64,000 nt of DNA from Macrotis lagotis (GCF_037893015.1 NC_133658.1:145985091-146049090); one strand, 5' to 3'; positions 1 to 11,520 are shown, counted from the stretch's first letter. A program made the numbers and translations. The notes: generated by a model from the sequence alone, not told the origin.

Positions 1-162
1 AACTTATTATTGGGATTTCCATTTTTATAGCTGAAGAAACTGGCGATTGAGAAAAGTGACTTACCCTTGTTTGATCTTGTACAGTAGTTAATATTGGAGA
101 AGGGATGCAAACTAAGTTCCTGACTCCAGGTCCAGGTCTTTTCTTCTAAGGCAGTGCATTTC

Positions 163-358
163 AGGGGTAAACAGGTGGCTCAGTGGATAGAGGAATGGGC
201 TTGAAATTAGGAAGACTCATTCACTTGAGTTCAAATCTGGCCTCAATTATAAAATGAACTGGAGAAGGAAATAGCAAACCATTTCTATATCTTTGCCAAG
301 AGAACCCCAAACGGGGTCACTGAATCAGACATGACTGAAAGTCATTGAATAGCAAAAA
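163..358 (+). repeat. SINE with RTE-type 3' tail
   Basis: Shows the tRNA-derived head (GTGGCTCAGTGGATAGAG-like, then GAGTTCAAATCTGGCCTC) joined to the tail CAAACCATTTC..TTTGCCAAGA..CCCCAAACGGGGTCACTGAATCAGACATGACTGAA. About 70 bp between the B-box region and the tail (the usual 'cacttactagctgtgtgacc' block) is deleted. The tail resembles RTE 3' ends, so an RTE LINE probably mobilised this family. Confidence 0.7.
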
Positions 359-734
359 TTATTTTCAATGTTTTTGAGCTTAAGACTCCTTTACACACAC
401 CTTTTGTTTCTGTGGGTTATGTCTATTTACTGTATTAGACATTAAAATAAATTTTAAAACATAGATTTACTAATTCATCTAAAATAACAATAACTTATTA
501 CATGTAACATAACATTTTTATGTTGAAACAAGTATTTTTCCAAAACAAAAAATTTATACAGTGAAAAGAATAGAATTATTTTACATATTTTTTCAGAGTT
601 CTTTGATGTTTAACAGTAGGAGACAACTGGATTTTCTTATCTGCCACTTTATTCAATCTGTTGCAATGTTATTTTTGTTGAAGACTATGAAGAAAATTCA
701 TCCTCACACAGACTGGAAAAGTAATATTTTTTTC

Positions 735-877
735 TTTTCTTTTTTTTTTAGTTTTTTTGCAAGGCAATGGGGTTAAGTGGCTTGCCCGAGGCCACACAGC
801 CAAGTAATTATTAAGTGTCTGAGGCTGGATTTGAACTCAGGTACTCCTGACTCCAGGGCCAGTGCTCTATTCAGGAA
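735..877 (-). repeat. WSINE1/MAR1-like SINE, 5'-truncated
   Basis: On the + strand it begins with a T-rich tail, then TTGCAAGGCAATGGGGTTAA, GGCCACACAGCCAAGTAATTATTAAG and TTTGAACTCAGGTACTCCTG. This is the reverse complement of the window's common SINE. The outer 5' end (gtggatagag..ggggcagctagg) is missing. Confidence 0.75.
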
Positions 878-1854
878 AAGGAATATTTTAATAGGCAGAT
901 AATATATACTATCATTCTGAAAATATTTTTGAACTCTCAGACCCCTGAAATAGTCTTTCACACACTTGGAGAACCACTGCACTATGCCATTTATGAGGCA
1001 CCTTCCCTAGGGGGAGATCAGACATGGAAATTATGATAGCAACAGGTCTAGCAGGAATATATGGGATCAGGTCAGATAGGAAAATTTTTATCTCCTTGAA
1101 TTTTTAAAGGAAGGAATGAAAAGTTCCAAACTGTGATTCTTCAGGTAACATATATTGAATATGTTCCTACTTTGTCAAAAGTTTTTTTTTAATTTTACAT
1201 CTTCCTGATATGTCAACAGTTACAAAACTGAGTTGCTAAAATAAAAATTTGGTTTATCAGGATTCCTGTATATAGTAAAATGCACATAGTGAGTAGTCAG
1301 TATTTGCTGAGCTCTGTATCAAATATTAGCTTAGGTGATAGAGGGAACATTCTATATTTAATCACATTATTTTCTCCTAACACTATCTATTTTCATAGTA
1401 AAATGGCAATAACAGATGGAAACACACAGAAATAGCTTCCCTGTCATGGAACATGAGGTCACAGCCCCCAGATTTGCTGAGTGGATTATTAGCATTTGTG
1501 TTTCATATATCTGCATTAATGTTCTTTTCCATTATTGTTTATCAGTCAGAATGAACTGAATTTTGAATAAAAACAATGAAGCTGTATTGTGATAATTAGA
1601 TTCAGAAGGAGCTGGAAAGCTATTCAGCTTTTTACCATTCTACCCTCTTTCTTATCTTTTTTCTTGTTTCCACCACAGGAAGGAGTAAGATAGAATAAAT
1701 TGATTCATAGAGCAATTCAAACACCAGACCAAATAGCAATGTTCTTTCTTTTTTCTCTCTAACCTTTCATGATTCTGGCTAGTGGCTTCAGGAGAGATTA
1801 AGGGAATAGTTGAGTGTTTAAGTTTTAAAATAGGACAGAGCCTATTCTCCTGGT

Positions 1855-2030
1855 ATGGTGACAAGAATATAGGACTTGGGTTCAAATTCTAGCTGTGCCA
1901 CTTTCATCTGTGAGGTCTTAGTCAAGTCAATGAAATCTTCTGGGACCCCAGTTTCCTCATATGATAAACAAGGTGGGGGGTGGACTAAGTTTTGAAATCC
2001 AACAGTTATCCCTAGAACTCTGAGAATAAA
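1855..2030 (+). repeat. MIR/THER-type SINE
   Basis: Contains GACTTGGGTTCAAATTCTAGCTGTGCCACTT-type text, then CAGTTTCCTCAT and a diverged core. This layout is typical of the ancient CORE-SINE/MIR class. Degraded. Confidence 0.6.
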
Positions 2031-2119
2031 ATGTAACCCTATAGCTGTCCCTTTGAAGAATCATCCCAACATAAGTGCAAGTGTGTTGAGGAAACCATTC
2101 TAAAGGCATGGGGAAAAGA

Positions 2120-2165
2120 GGAAGGGGGGAGAGACAGAGAGAGACGGGGGGGGGGGGGGGAGGGA
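2120..2165 (+). repeat. Purine-rich simple repeat ending in a 15-G run
   Basis: A GA-rich stretch runs into an uninterrupted (G)15 at 2146-2160. Such a run can form G-quadruplex-like structure and is prone to length error in sequencing. Confidence 0.85.
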
Positions 2166-2234
2166 ATTGAAAGCCCAGGAAGAGTTGGTGTCAGAATCAG
2201 GCTACAAGAAAATCTTGAATTTACTGAAAGAACT

Positions 2235-2355
2235 GCTTGAAATAATTTAGTTCAATCCCTTCATTTTGTGGATGAAGAACATAAGACCCAGAGGGATTAA
2301 ATAACTTTTCCAGAAATTCGAACCCAGATCTTCTGACTCCATACCCAGCATTCTT
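2235..2355 (-). repeat. MIR-type SINE
   Basis: Reverse-complement MIR pattern: CATTTTGTGGATGAAGAACATAAGACCCAGAGGGATTAA followed by CGAACCCAGATCTTCTGACTCC. Degraded and partial. Confidence 0.55.
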
Positions 2356-3051
2356 ATTTCTCTAAAGATTATTTAAATTTGATACTCTAGGACTTTAATA
2401 AAAAAAGGAGATTATAAAACTGTGCCTTTCAAAATCTGAAGATTCTTCTTGATCTTTTATTAGAAAAACATGGTATGGGATAGATTTAGATGCAGAGGAT
2501 AAAATTATATCTTTTGAAAATGTACTGAAAAATTATAAACATCCAGTGAGAAGAATCTGATAAGACTGGGGATGATGTTATGTTTATGTGGCTAGATTTT
2601 TCAGAATTCTAACTCTAAAAAAACTGTTTGGCTGAAATTAGTCTCCATGTGTGAGTAGCAATTAAGATCAAGTCAAAGTTTTCTTTTGCTGGTTCCTAAC
2701 TTTGAAATCCAGAGGAATAAAGTAAAAAAATTATATAGAAAACCATTATCAAAAAGTCTATATATCTGTTAAATCTGGATGATTCTGAATTTATTTTTTT
2801 TCCTGGACTTATTCTTTGACTCTCTCATTCCTTTCTGAACTCTCCTATGCAGGTATCACATTTGATCTTGTATTATAGTTATTTGTATCTATGCCTCACC
2901 CCCTTACTAAGCAGTCATGCTACCATTTTTCATCTTTGTATACACTCTGCCTTGTGCTATATAATAATTATTATTTATTGTCTGCATATTTCAAACATAT
3001 ATGATCCTAGATCTTCACAATAAATCTGTTAGGTAATTAATACAACTGGTT

Positions 3052-4270
3052 GGTTGATTGTTATCCTTCATTCTCAGAGGACCAAAATGACATCTCTATG
3101 TAAGAATCTTACAATGTGTCTGACTGTGGCTGATCAGACTAATAAAGGCAGGTAGGGCACAAATTGTCCATGTAAACACTTAGGGTGGATGCTCTAAATT
3201 TATGCATCTCATCTTTCCTATGAGCTACATTAATTCTGTTTTGCTCAAAGAGCATAGCACCCTTTCTGTGAGAGCACACTATGCTTGGTGGTCCTGTGCC
3301 AGTGTCTCCCATGTTGAACAATTAATTACAAAGTTCTTAAGAGAGACTCTGAGAATTCCTTGTATTGCTTTTTCTGACCTGTGAGCATTTGCCTTGTATG
3401 AGTTCTCCATAAAATAGTCTTTTTGGCAAGTGTACATTTGGCATTCAAACAATGTGACCAGTCCATCAAAGTTGTGCTTTGTAGTAGGGTTTGAATGTGT
3501 GGCAGTTTAGTTTGAGACAGGACCTCAGTTTCAGGTATCTTCTCCTGCCAGGTGATCTCCAGAATATTCCTAAGGCAATTTAAATGGAAGCAATTCAGTT
3601 TCCTGACATGGTATTGGTAGACTGCTCAGATTTCATAGACATGCAACAATGTGGTCAGCACAACAGCTCTGTAGATCTTCAGTTTGGTAGTCAAGTATCT
3701 CTTACTTCCCACACTTTCCTCTGGAGCCTCCTAAACTAGCTCTGGCAATGCATGTGTCAACTTCATTATGAATGTGTACATCCCTGGAAAATATACTGCC
3801 AAGGTAAGTGAACTTATTCACAATATTAAAAACTACTCCATTGATGATGTGGTGTTGGCTGATGGAGTACCTGTGTTTTCTTGGGTATTAGGTCAGAAAG
3901 AACACAAACTGTAGAGAATGGATCCAAACTTTGTGGCATCTAAGCTTCAGAGATTGCATTGAGAATATTGAGAGCAAATCATTTGTAAACAGAAAATCAT
4001 GCACCTACACTCCCTCCACTTTGGTCTTGGCTTATAACCTTTCCAAATTGAAGAATTTACCATCAGTGCAGTAGCTGACCTTAATGCTGTGTTCATCCTT
4101 ATTGAAGGCGTTTGAAAATATGACTGGAAAGTAGCATGCTAAAAAGCTTGGGAGCAACGATATAGCATTGTTTCACTCCACTGGTGACCAGGAAAGCTGA
4201 GAGCACCATCCATTATCCAAAATCTAGGCAAGGACGCCATCATGAAATTGTTATACAATACTGATGACCT
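3052..4270 (-). repeat. Old non-LTR retrotransposon, RT C-terminal part and 3' end
   Basis: The - strand carries a decayed reverse-transcriptase/thumb region. FTYLGS is readable from about 3812-3830, followed by a stretch like DVHIHNEVDTCIARAS, and further on by DYFMENSYKANAH and WETLAQDHQA. These match a LINE family whose intact members read like 'FTYLGSTLSND..RIAKAS' and 'GGQKKRYKD..LKSF..WEELAQDRPAWR'. The 3' end at about 3055 has the terminal motif CCTTCATTCTCAGAGGACC (+ strand). The same 3' region recurs on the + strand at 38.15-38.53 and 56.03-56.55 kb. The clade is uncertain (RTE-X-like or a related one). Many stops; inactive. Confidence 0.6.
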
Positions 4271-4810
4271 TCTCTGGGCAAACAAATTTTGACAATTTTC
4301 CATAAGCCCTAGTGATTGGCAGAGTCATACTCATTGTATAGATAAAAAACAAGATTGGAGAGGCTTGCATATGGCCACTGAGCTATTAAGTGGTAGCTTA
4401 TCCATGGTCACACAACCAACAAGTTACCGTTTTTTCTGGGTGAGTGGGAAGGGAGGGGAGCCATATTCTTTCCCTAACACATTTAGTAATAGACTCTACT
4501 AGACCTGACATGATCTATAACTAGGAAGAGAAGAAAATGACCAAAAAAGGTGAGTTGGGTCAATAGCTTTCAACTCAGGGTTCAATAAGAGGATTGCTTC
4601 ATCATCCTCCAGTGCTGAGTCACATGCGGTTGGTCAGGAGAGCAGTGTTGCTCTGTTTATGCTCTTTGAACAGCAACAACACTAACAATAACAATGCAGA
4701 TTTGGATTAATGGTGTAAGGGAAAGGATAAGAAATACTGGCAGGATCTCAGGAGAAAGGATTTCAGTTATTTCCCTGCTTCAGATTGGCAAAATGATATA
4801 TCCTATCCTA

Positions 4811-5052
4811 TTTGTTGTTGCTCTGTTATTTCAGACGTGTCTGATTCCCCATAACCCCATTTAGGGTTTTTTTTGACAAAAGATACTTGAGTGGTTTGTC
4901 ATTTCCTTCTCCAGCTCATATTACAGATGAGGAAACTGAGGCAGAAAAGGCTAAGTGACTTGTCCAGCGTCACACAGCTAGTAAGTGTCAGAGGCAGAAT
5001 TTGAACTCAGGATATGAGTATACTCTATCCATTGCACCACTTAGATGTCCAT
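4811..5052 (-). repeat. SINE with RTE-type 3' tail
   Basis: Reverse complement of the RTE-tailed SINE. It starts TTGTTGTTGCTCTGTTATTTC, then GTGGTTTGTCATTTCCTTCTCC, GATGAGGAAACTGAGGCAG, CACACAGCTAGTAAGTG and a decayed 5' end (CCATTGCACCACTTAG). Nearly full length. Confidence 0.75.
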
Positions 5053-5560
5053 ACTATTTTATACCACGGGGTAATTTGTGTGGACTTTAAATTACTGCCC
5101 CTGGTTATGTTGATGGTTGAAAAGAATTTACTCCAACTACACCAGCAAAAATAAAAAATGAAAAAAGACGAGCTTGAATAAGAGGTTCTCTTCCTGTTGG
5201 CTCTATGAGATTGTAGGGAAAGGCTGTAAATATTTCCTAAAGTCTCAAGTCAGCTTCAGTTCAGCAGAAAAGTCTGGGTGGATGCTAGGTGGACCATCCA
5301 GTGGGAGGAGCAATTCAGCAGAGGACCAGCAGATGGCAGCAAGGCAGCGGCAGTGTCACAGCAGAGCCCCTCAGGAGCCCCGGAGGAAAGCAGCAAGGGG
5401 AGACAGAACTTGGGGGGTTCCTTGATGTACAGCATTCCCCCTCACGCCGGTGGCAAGGGAATTTGGGGGAGGAGATTCAGGATCATAGGAATTTTTCCTG
5501 GCTTCTTACATTGCTAAATTAAATCTTTTAAATATTTGAATTAATAAATTAATATTTAAC
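5053..5560. other. Unassigned stretch with GC-rich core, possible LTR fossil
   Basis: A GC-rich island (about 5270-5470) sits between AT-rich flanks and is followed by AATTAAATCTTTT and AATAAATTAATATT, which could be polyadenylation-type sequence. The composition resembles a retroviral LTR, but no paired ends were found, so this is a weak guess. Short ORFs across 5174-5522 look like chance. Confidence 0.2.
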
Positions 5561-5720
5561 TCTTGGTTTGTTGAAAAGGGAAGCTCAGATAGAGTTGTGG
5601 TTTTGAATAGTCCTGAATAGGACTTTGAACCTAGGTATAGCTTTCAGACTACTAACCTGAGGGAGAGGTAGATAATTTTACACATACATGCATACATACA
5701 CATATATGTGTTCATTTTTT

Positions 5721-5821
5721 TAGGGTTGTGTAAGTATAGAAAATTTCTCTTGGTTTTCTTTACACATATGAACATATATATGTATAAAATGCATATATGT
5801 GTGTACATATACACATTTTTG

Positions 5822-5877
<56 letters not shown>

Positions 5878-5913
5878 GGTTGTATAAGTATAAAAAATTT
5901 CTCTTGGTTTTCT
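5721..5913. repeat. 39-bp direct repeat around an (AT)n microsatellite
   Basis: Copies at 5721-5759 and 5875-5913 (TAGGGTTGTGTAAGTATAG... versus TAGGGTTGTATAAGTATAA...) match at about 37 of 39 positions. Between them lies ATG/TA-rich sequence ending in a pure (AT)n run at 5825-5874. A ~154-bp tandem duplication followed by microsatellite growth explains this. Confidence 0.8.
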
Positions 5914-6890
5914 GGACCTGTCATTCTTTCTTGCGACATTCTCCCTTGCTCCTTGTTCCCCATGCTCCTTCAGCATGTACCTTCTCCTTTTTCTGGTATT
6001 TTCTATGCCTGGAATCTATCCTAAAATCTTCCATGCCCCAGGTTGCATCCCTAGTGCTTTCCCTGCCTGATGTGACATCAGAGTAAGGAATCTAATCAGC
6101 TCTACCTGGGAGAAATCCTGCTGCTCCCTCTAAAAGACCTACCCCCACTTTATTCATCTGCTAGCTGTCTTGATGCTTGAGACATCTTCCCCTCAGGAAA
6201 CCCACCCATTGCACCAAGATGGGGTTGATAAGGGTTTGGTATAACCCTATGTTAAATCTAGGTAAGAGCCCCTCCCAGGACCATTGTTAACTTTTTTTCT
6301 TCACCCAAGGCTCTGGTGGCATCTCTCTTTGAGTCCTTTCTCTTCCTTTCTCAATCCTATTTTTGAGATATTAGATACTGTCCTACTTTGAGAGATGGTT
6401 ACTGCCCTAGTGTCCCCACCTTTTGCTCCTCTTCCATGCTTCCTATCCTGGATATCTCCAATTAAGCCATATATTCTTCCTTTAAATATGCCAAATGAAG
6501 ACCTGTTATATGACTTTCAGCATTGAAAGGCAGGTCTGATTCTTCTGTGAAATCCCTATGAATGCCCAAACTACTATAGTAAGAAGGAATTGGAATCCAC
6601 CGGACCAATTGTTATAGGGGATTTGAATATATGTAAGTAGAATCAGCCTTCAAAGAAAGTATAGGGAAATACAAATACACAAATTATTATAATACACATT
6701 ATAATATGCTAGATATCATAAAAGACTGTAGGCCTTTATCATCTCTCACTCATACTGCTTACTGCATGAGCCTAGGCTTTTTCCTTTCCAGTTAATCCTA
6801 TAAATCACAGCCAAGAGATTTTAGTATTGAAGTCTCTGTGCTGTTTGAAGGTTGGGAGGCTTCTTTGGTTGAAAATGAAAGGGAGGGCGA
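5914..6890. other. No recognisable feature
   Basis: Moderately pyrimidine-rich sequence with no convincing ORF, SINE or LINE signature. It may be too old to recognise. Confidence 0.5.
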
Positions 6891-6894
6891 TATA

Positions 6895-7053
6895 ATAAAG
6901 ATGACAATACTGCTTAGATTACTTATTCAGCACTATACCAAACAAACTGCCAAAGGATTACTTTAGAGAGTTAGTAAAGAATAATGATGAAATACATCTG
7001 GAAGAACAAAAGGTCAAGAATATCAAGAGAAATAATAAAAAAGTGGGAAGGAA

Positions 7054-7121
<68 letters not shown>

Positions 7122-7505
7122 TAGGGGGGAACTAGTGGTACAAAATCTCACAATGTGCCCCAAAACAGTGATGATCAAAACCACGGTGCAGGTTAAAAAT
7201 AGAGAGATTGGTACATGAAACAGAAGTATGGGACATACAAGTCAGCTGACACATAGTAGTATAGTTTGATAAAGGCTAAGATCCCAGGTCCTGGGGTATG
7301 GACTCACTTTTTGTTGAGAACTTTGAAAAGCTGGAGCAGTGGTGAGATGCAGACTAATGTTGCACACCTTATGACAAGGCTACTTCCAAATGAATATATT
7401 AAAGAAAATATCTTTCCCAGGCATAGATAAGGGATGAATTCACAACCCAGTAAGGACCAGAGATAGACATAGAAAATGAAATAAACAGTTTTGATTGCCT
7501 ATGTA
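6895..7505 (+). repeat. L1 ORF2 C-terminal fragment, first part of a split copy
   Basis: Decayed L1 ORF2 text: an 'AKMTILPRLLYLFSALPIKLPK'-like reading from about 6900, then AACTTTGAAAAGCTGGAGCAG near 7320 and GGGATGAATTCACAACCCAGTAAGGACC near 7430 (equivalent to the 'EEFMTNQE' region). A (GT)n microsatellite has grown inside it at 7056-7122. The L1 text resumes near 9008, so the copy was split by a later ~1.5-kb insertion. Confidence 0.55.
7056..7122. repeat. (GT)n microsatellite
   Basis: About 30 GT units, interrupted once by GTAT near the 3' end. It lies inside the decayed L1. Confidence 0.95.
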
Positions 7506-7565
7506 ACTGGATGGAGGAGGCTTGGGCTGCTTGCTGAGGATGGAAGGAGATGGAGATGTAATTCC

Positions 7566-7800
7566 TAATTATGGTAGGGGCAGCTGGTGCTGTAGTGTAT
7601 AGAACTGGGCCTGCATTCAAGAACATCTGAGTTCAAATCTGGCTTTACTTAGCTGTGAGAATCTGGGTAAGTCACTTAACTTTGGTTTTGCTTCAGTTTC
7701 CTCAGTGGTAAAGTGGAGATTATAGTATCAACCTTGAAAATTGTTGTAAGGATTAAATGAGACAATACTTGTAAAAAAAATACTAGTTTATCATGGTAAG
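7566..7800 (+). repeat. MIR/THER-type SINE
   Basis: Shows GGGGCAGCTGGTGCTGTAGTGTATAG, GAGTTCAAATCTGGC, CAGTTTCCTCAGTGGTAAAGTGG and a 3' part with GTAAGGATTAAATGAGACAAT. Lies in the 7.5-9.0 kb block that interrupts the L1. Confidence 0.6.
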
Positions 7801-7804
7801 AGAT

Positions 7805-8850
7805 AAGTTAATAATTATTTCCTTCCTCCGTCCCCCAGGGGGATATTGCAGACATGCTGCCTACAGAAAGGGCTGAGTTGGTTTGAGTTACTTGAGAAAC
7901 AGACAATATAGTTCCTCACACATACTTTAGGAGAGGCAAAAGGAAAAAAAAAGGCAAATGTGCAGAACAAGCTGGGTCCTTAACATGTTGATTTCCACCG
8001 AACCTCCCTAAAGAGCTTAGGGGCCACTGTCCTTTAGACTGGAACCAGTTCTTTTTCTTGGTTTGAGAAGAGATCTCATCCCACTCCCAGCCAAGTGTTC
8101 ATTTACTCTTGTGTATTTTTTTGGTTCATTCTAATCTGAAGAATTTATCCAACTTCTATTTGATTATTTGCTTAGATAAATGGACTCATTCACTATTTGC
8201 TATTTGTGATGGTCTTTTATATAAACAGCATTTGGTAGAAGGAATTAGTATAAGCTAAAGACTGGAAACAAGGGAAGCAACTTTTATTTTATGAACCAGG
8301 CTCATTTCCCAAGTAAGGCAACATTTGAGGGGTTAGACAGATGTAAATATAATTGATATCCTTTTTGGTATTAAAGAAAGGAAATAACAGTCAGACAAGG
8401 CCCTTCTCTTGCTTCTCTTAAAGCTGGATATTACAGTCGAGAGAAATGATTATTAATAACTAATATCTTGAGGAGACTCGGAGCTCTTGCCTTCTTCCAA
8501 ATTCCAGATTTTAAAAAGTTCAGTCTCTTTAAGGACATTACTGATAATGGGACTGAATTAACTCTCTTCAATCTTGCTCATATCCTATCCAACTTCAAAA
8601 GGAATTCAATCTAAGGTAGGGAAGCCTATTGTGTTCCACTCAAGCTTGGGTGGAAACAGATTCTTTTGTCTATAAAGTCCAAGGTTGCTCTGAGTATAGA
8701 GTTCACATGATGTCACTCTCAGGCCCTCACTGAACACCTACTTTTCAAAGATATATAAAGTGTGAACTTCATCTGCCATGATTGTCTTTGGTCTAAGAGA
8801 GAGATGCCAAATGACTATCCTTCTGTTAATAAACTGCTGGTTTTATTAGT
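7805..8850 (+). mobile_element. Possible solo LTR fossil nested in L1
   Basis: This ~1-kb block fills the gap between the two L1 parts. Toward its end it has a TATA-like ATATATAAAGTG (8751) followed about 75 bp later by AATAAA (8828), the promoter-polyA spacing seen in LTRs. Terminal repeats were not delineated. It could instead be another kind of insertion. No coding capacity. Confidence 0.3.
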
Positions 8851-9007
8851 AAAATGATTAAATTATTTAGAAACTATATCTATCAAACCCTTTTTAATAG
8901 TCATATGGTTTTCCTGGAAGAGGTGCTGGTCATTTCATAACACCCATAAGTCATGTTTAGATAACCCACAGAAGATATACATACCTTATATGAACACTCA
9001 TACAACC

Positions 9008-10190
9008 TATTTAAAAAATTAAAATTTGTACAAAAATGAAACCAATGTAGTTAAAATTAGTTAATAAATATTTATTAAATTCCTACTATTTGCCAAATAC
9101 TTTTAACAAATTTTATCTCATTTGATCATTGCAGCAAACCTGCAAGGTAGGTGCCATTGTCCCCATTTTACAGTTGATGAAACTGAGACAAGCAATCAGA
9201 TAAAAATTAGAAGGGGAACCAGCTAACTGAGAAAAACTTTGCAGAAAGCTTCTTTGATAAAGGTTTCATATCCAATATAAATAAGGAACTAATTCAAATT
9301 TTTAATAATAAGAGTCATTCCCAAACGAAATAGATATGGTCAGTAGATATGAACAGTCAGTTTTCAAAGTTAGAAATCCAAACCATATGAAGATATGAAA
9401 ATATGAAAAAATCTTCACATCATTAATAACTAACAAAATGCAAATTAAAGCAACCCTGTGGTTCTTCTTCATACTTATCAGATTAGCAAAAATAAAGACA
9501 ATTTATAATTATTAGAGGTACTGTGGGAAAATTGGCATTAGTGAAACTATGAATTGGTCCAATCATTCTGAAAGTTAATTCTCCATTCAGAATCATTCAA
9601 TTGTGCATTCCCAGAGGTACCACTGTATACCAAGAGATCAAAAAAAGATGAAAAGGACTCATGTATAAAAATATTTATGCAATCTCTTTTTGTAGGGCAA
9701 AGAACTGGAAATGACCATCACTTTATGGAATGAATGGCATATTATGTAATATAATATTCAAGTGCCATAGGAAATTATGAAAGTAATGTTTTTTTGAGAA
9801 ACCTGGGAAAACTTACAGTAATTTGTTAAGAACAAACACTAGAACTAGGAGAAAAATTAATATAATAATAATAATAACATTATAAAGACAAATAATTTTG
9901 AAAGTCTTAAGAATTCTGATCAACACAGCAAACCAACCAGGGATCCTGATAATAATGCATGCTTCTCACCTTTTATCAGAGGTGTGATTGACTCAAGTTT
10001 TGGACATGACTTATGTGGGGATTTGATTTTGTTTTATTATTATTATGTATCATATATTATATGACATTGTGATAAAGTATTATTAATTTTTGGCCTATTA
10101 TTTTTTCTTGATTTGAGGGAATCTGGGGAGAGAAACTAGTGATAAAGTTATGAAGGAAAAAAGAAAGAAAGAAGGCCACTGAAACAAGTT
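9008..10190 (+). repeat. L1 3' end, second part of split copy
   Basis: L1 text resumes at about 9008 with AAATTAAAATTTGTACAAAAATGAAACCAATG, is interrupted by a MIR-type fragment (9056-9195), and continues through CTTCTTTGATAAAGG, TCAGATTAGCAAAAAT and AAAATATTTATGCAATC into the 3' UTR. The order matches marsupial L1 3' ends. Strongly decayed. Confidence 0.6.
9056..9195 (-). repeat. MIR/L2-type fragment inserted in L1
   Basis: TTAATAAATATTTATTAAATTCCTACTATTTGCCA followed by TCTCATTTGATCATTGCAGC, CCATTTTACAGTTGATGAAACTGAG. Sits between two contiguous L1 segments, so it is younger than the L1. Confidence 0.55.
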
Positions 10191-10689
10191 TCTGAAGGAA
10201 GGTTAAAAGGAATCAGAGGACAGTTTTGAAAGTAATATTTATATATTTAATATTGAATTATATTGAAAGTTGAATTTTTCATATACTTGAAAAGAAAATA
10301 AGGAAGATTTACCACTCCATATTTATCCCTCCCTTTTTTTTTGTTTTGGAAGTATTCATTTTAGTTGTTTATTTCAGAATTTTTTAAATGGGGGAAAAAT
10401 AAAAGGGATGGGTATTTACTCCCTCCTCTGAGTGTTAGAATGTATTACCAACTGAGTTCAGACATTCCCTTCTCCTTTCACTGGACATGACTCATTCTCC
10501 AGTCACTCCACCCTTCCAGGAAGATTTTCTTTGACATGCCTGACAGAAGGGAAACAAAGAAAGAGGCATCCGTTACTCCAGCAAATGTCCCTTCAGTTCA
10601 GGTGGAGGCTTTGACAGGGAGTAGCCAAGCCATGAACTTGAATCCAGGTCCCTTGGTCAGCTACCTGGAGTCCCCTAGATTCTAAACAT

Positions 10690-11260
10690 GGGGTTCCCAA
10701 ACTGTAAGCAGTTCAGGGCAACAGTAAAATTACAGGGGGGGCTGGAGTATATTCTACATTTTTTGTGGAAAACAACAATATTCAATATCTGTTGGTGGCA
10801 CAAATAATTGCTTAAGATGGTTTACAATTCTAGTGTTAGATAGTGCCACATTCCTTTTGATAATGTGCTGGAATGTTTGAGATAAGTTTTTGTTTACTTG
10901 TATTTTTGGCTACATCTGTAATTTCTACTTTGTGATATCATATCTTTGTGAAACTGGGCTTTTGGTAGTTGCTATGATGAAAAGCCAATACCAGGTGACT
11001 ATCAATGTGGAATAGGAAATGAAGGTGGTGATAAACAATCTGATTCCAAGGTTTGGGAAGTTATGCAGTGCCCAACAAATGTGGACAAGATATTAGTGAG
11101 TAATGGGGATTATTTAGGATGAAATAAAAATATTTTCTTTTCTTTCAATTTATGTGTATTATTTTTTCAAAGTTACTAATTACTTATTATAGTCACTTAC
11201 TAAATTGTAGAACTTTATTACTTAAGTAGAACTGTTAGGTATTTATTTTGGCTGAGGGGT
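10690..11260 (+). repeat. hAT DNA-transposon fossil (ZBED5/SCAND3/ZAPHOD-like)
   Basis: At about 10950-11095 the + strand reads C-E-T-G-L-L-V-V-A-M-M-K-S-Q, then VTINVE, EMKVV and IPRFGKLCSAQQ. This is the C-terminal hAT dimerisation-end pattern of ZBED5/SCAND3/ZAPHOD-like transposases ('vE..lRv.ls...PrFekLc...Q'). It is followed by short 3' terminal-type sequence ending TTGGCTGAGGGGTACCTTG. Most of the transposase is missing and terminal inverted repeats were not paired. Ancient and inactive. Confidence 0.5.
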
Positions 11261-11270
11261 ACCTTGAAAA

Positions 11271-11520
11271 AGGGACAATTGGGTGGCACAGTAGATAGAG
11301 TCCTAGGCCTAGAGTCAGGAAGACTCACCTTTATGATTTCAAATCTGACCTCGAACACTTACTAACTGTGTGATTCTGGGCAAGCCATTTAACTTCCTTT
11401 ATTTCAGTTTCCCCACTTGTAAAATGAACTGGAGAAGAAAATAGCTAACCACTCCAGTATCTTTGTCAAGAAAACCCCAGATGAGGTCACAAAGAATCAG
11501 ATACAAATGAAAAAAACGAC
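11271..11520 (+). repeat. SINE with RTE-type 3' tail
   Basis: Nearly complete: GGGTGGCACAGTAGATAGAG, B-box-like ATTTCAAATCTGACCTC, CTGTGTGATTCTGGGCAAG, then GAACTGGAGAAGAAAATAG, CCACTCCAGTATCTTTG and CCCCAGATGAGGTCAC. Confidence 0.8.

Noticed and set aside
5644-6086. 110-aa and 95-aa frames on opposite strands
   Set aside because: Built from (AT)n and (CATA)n repeats coding for YIYI runs.
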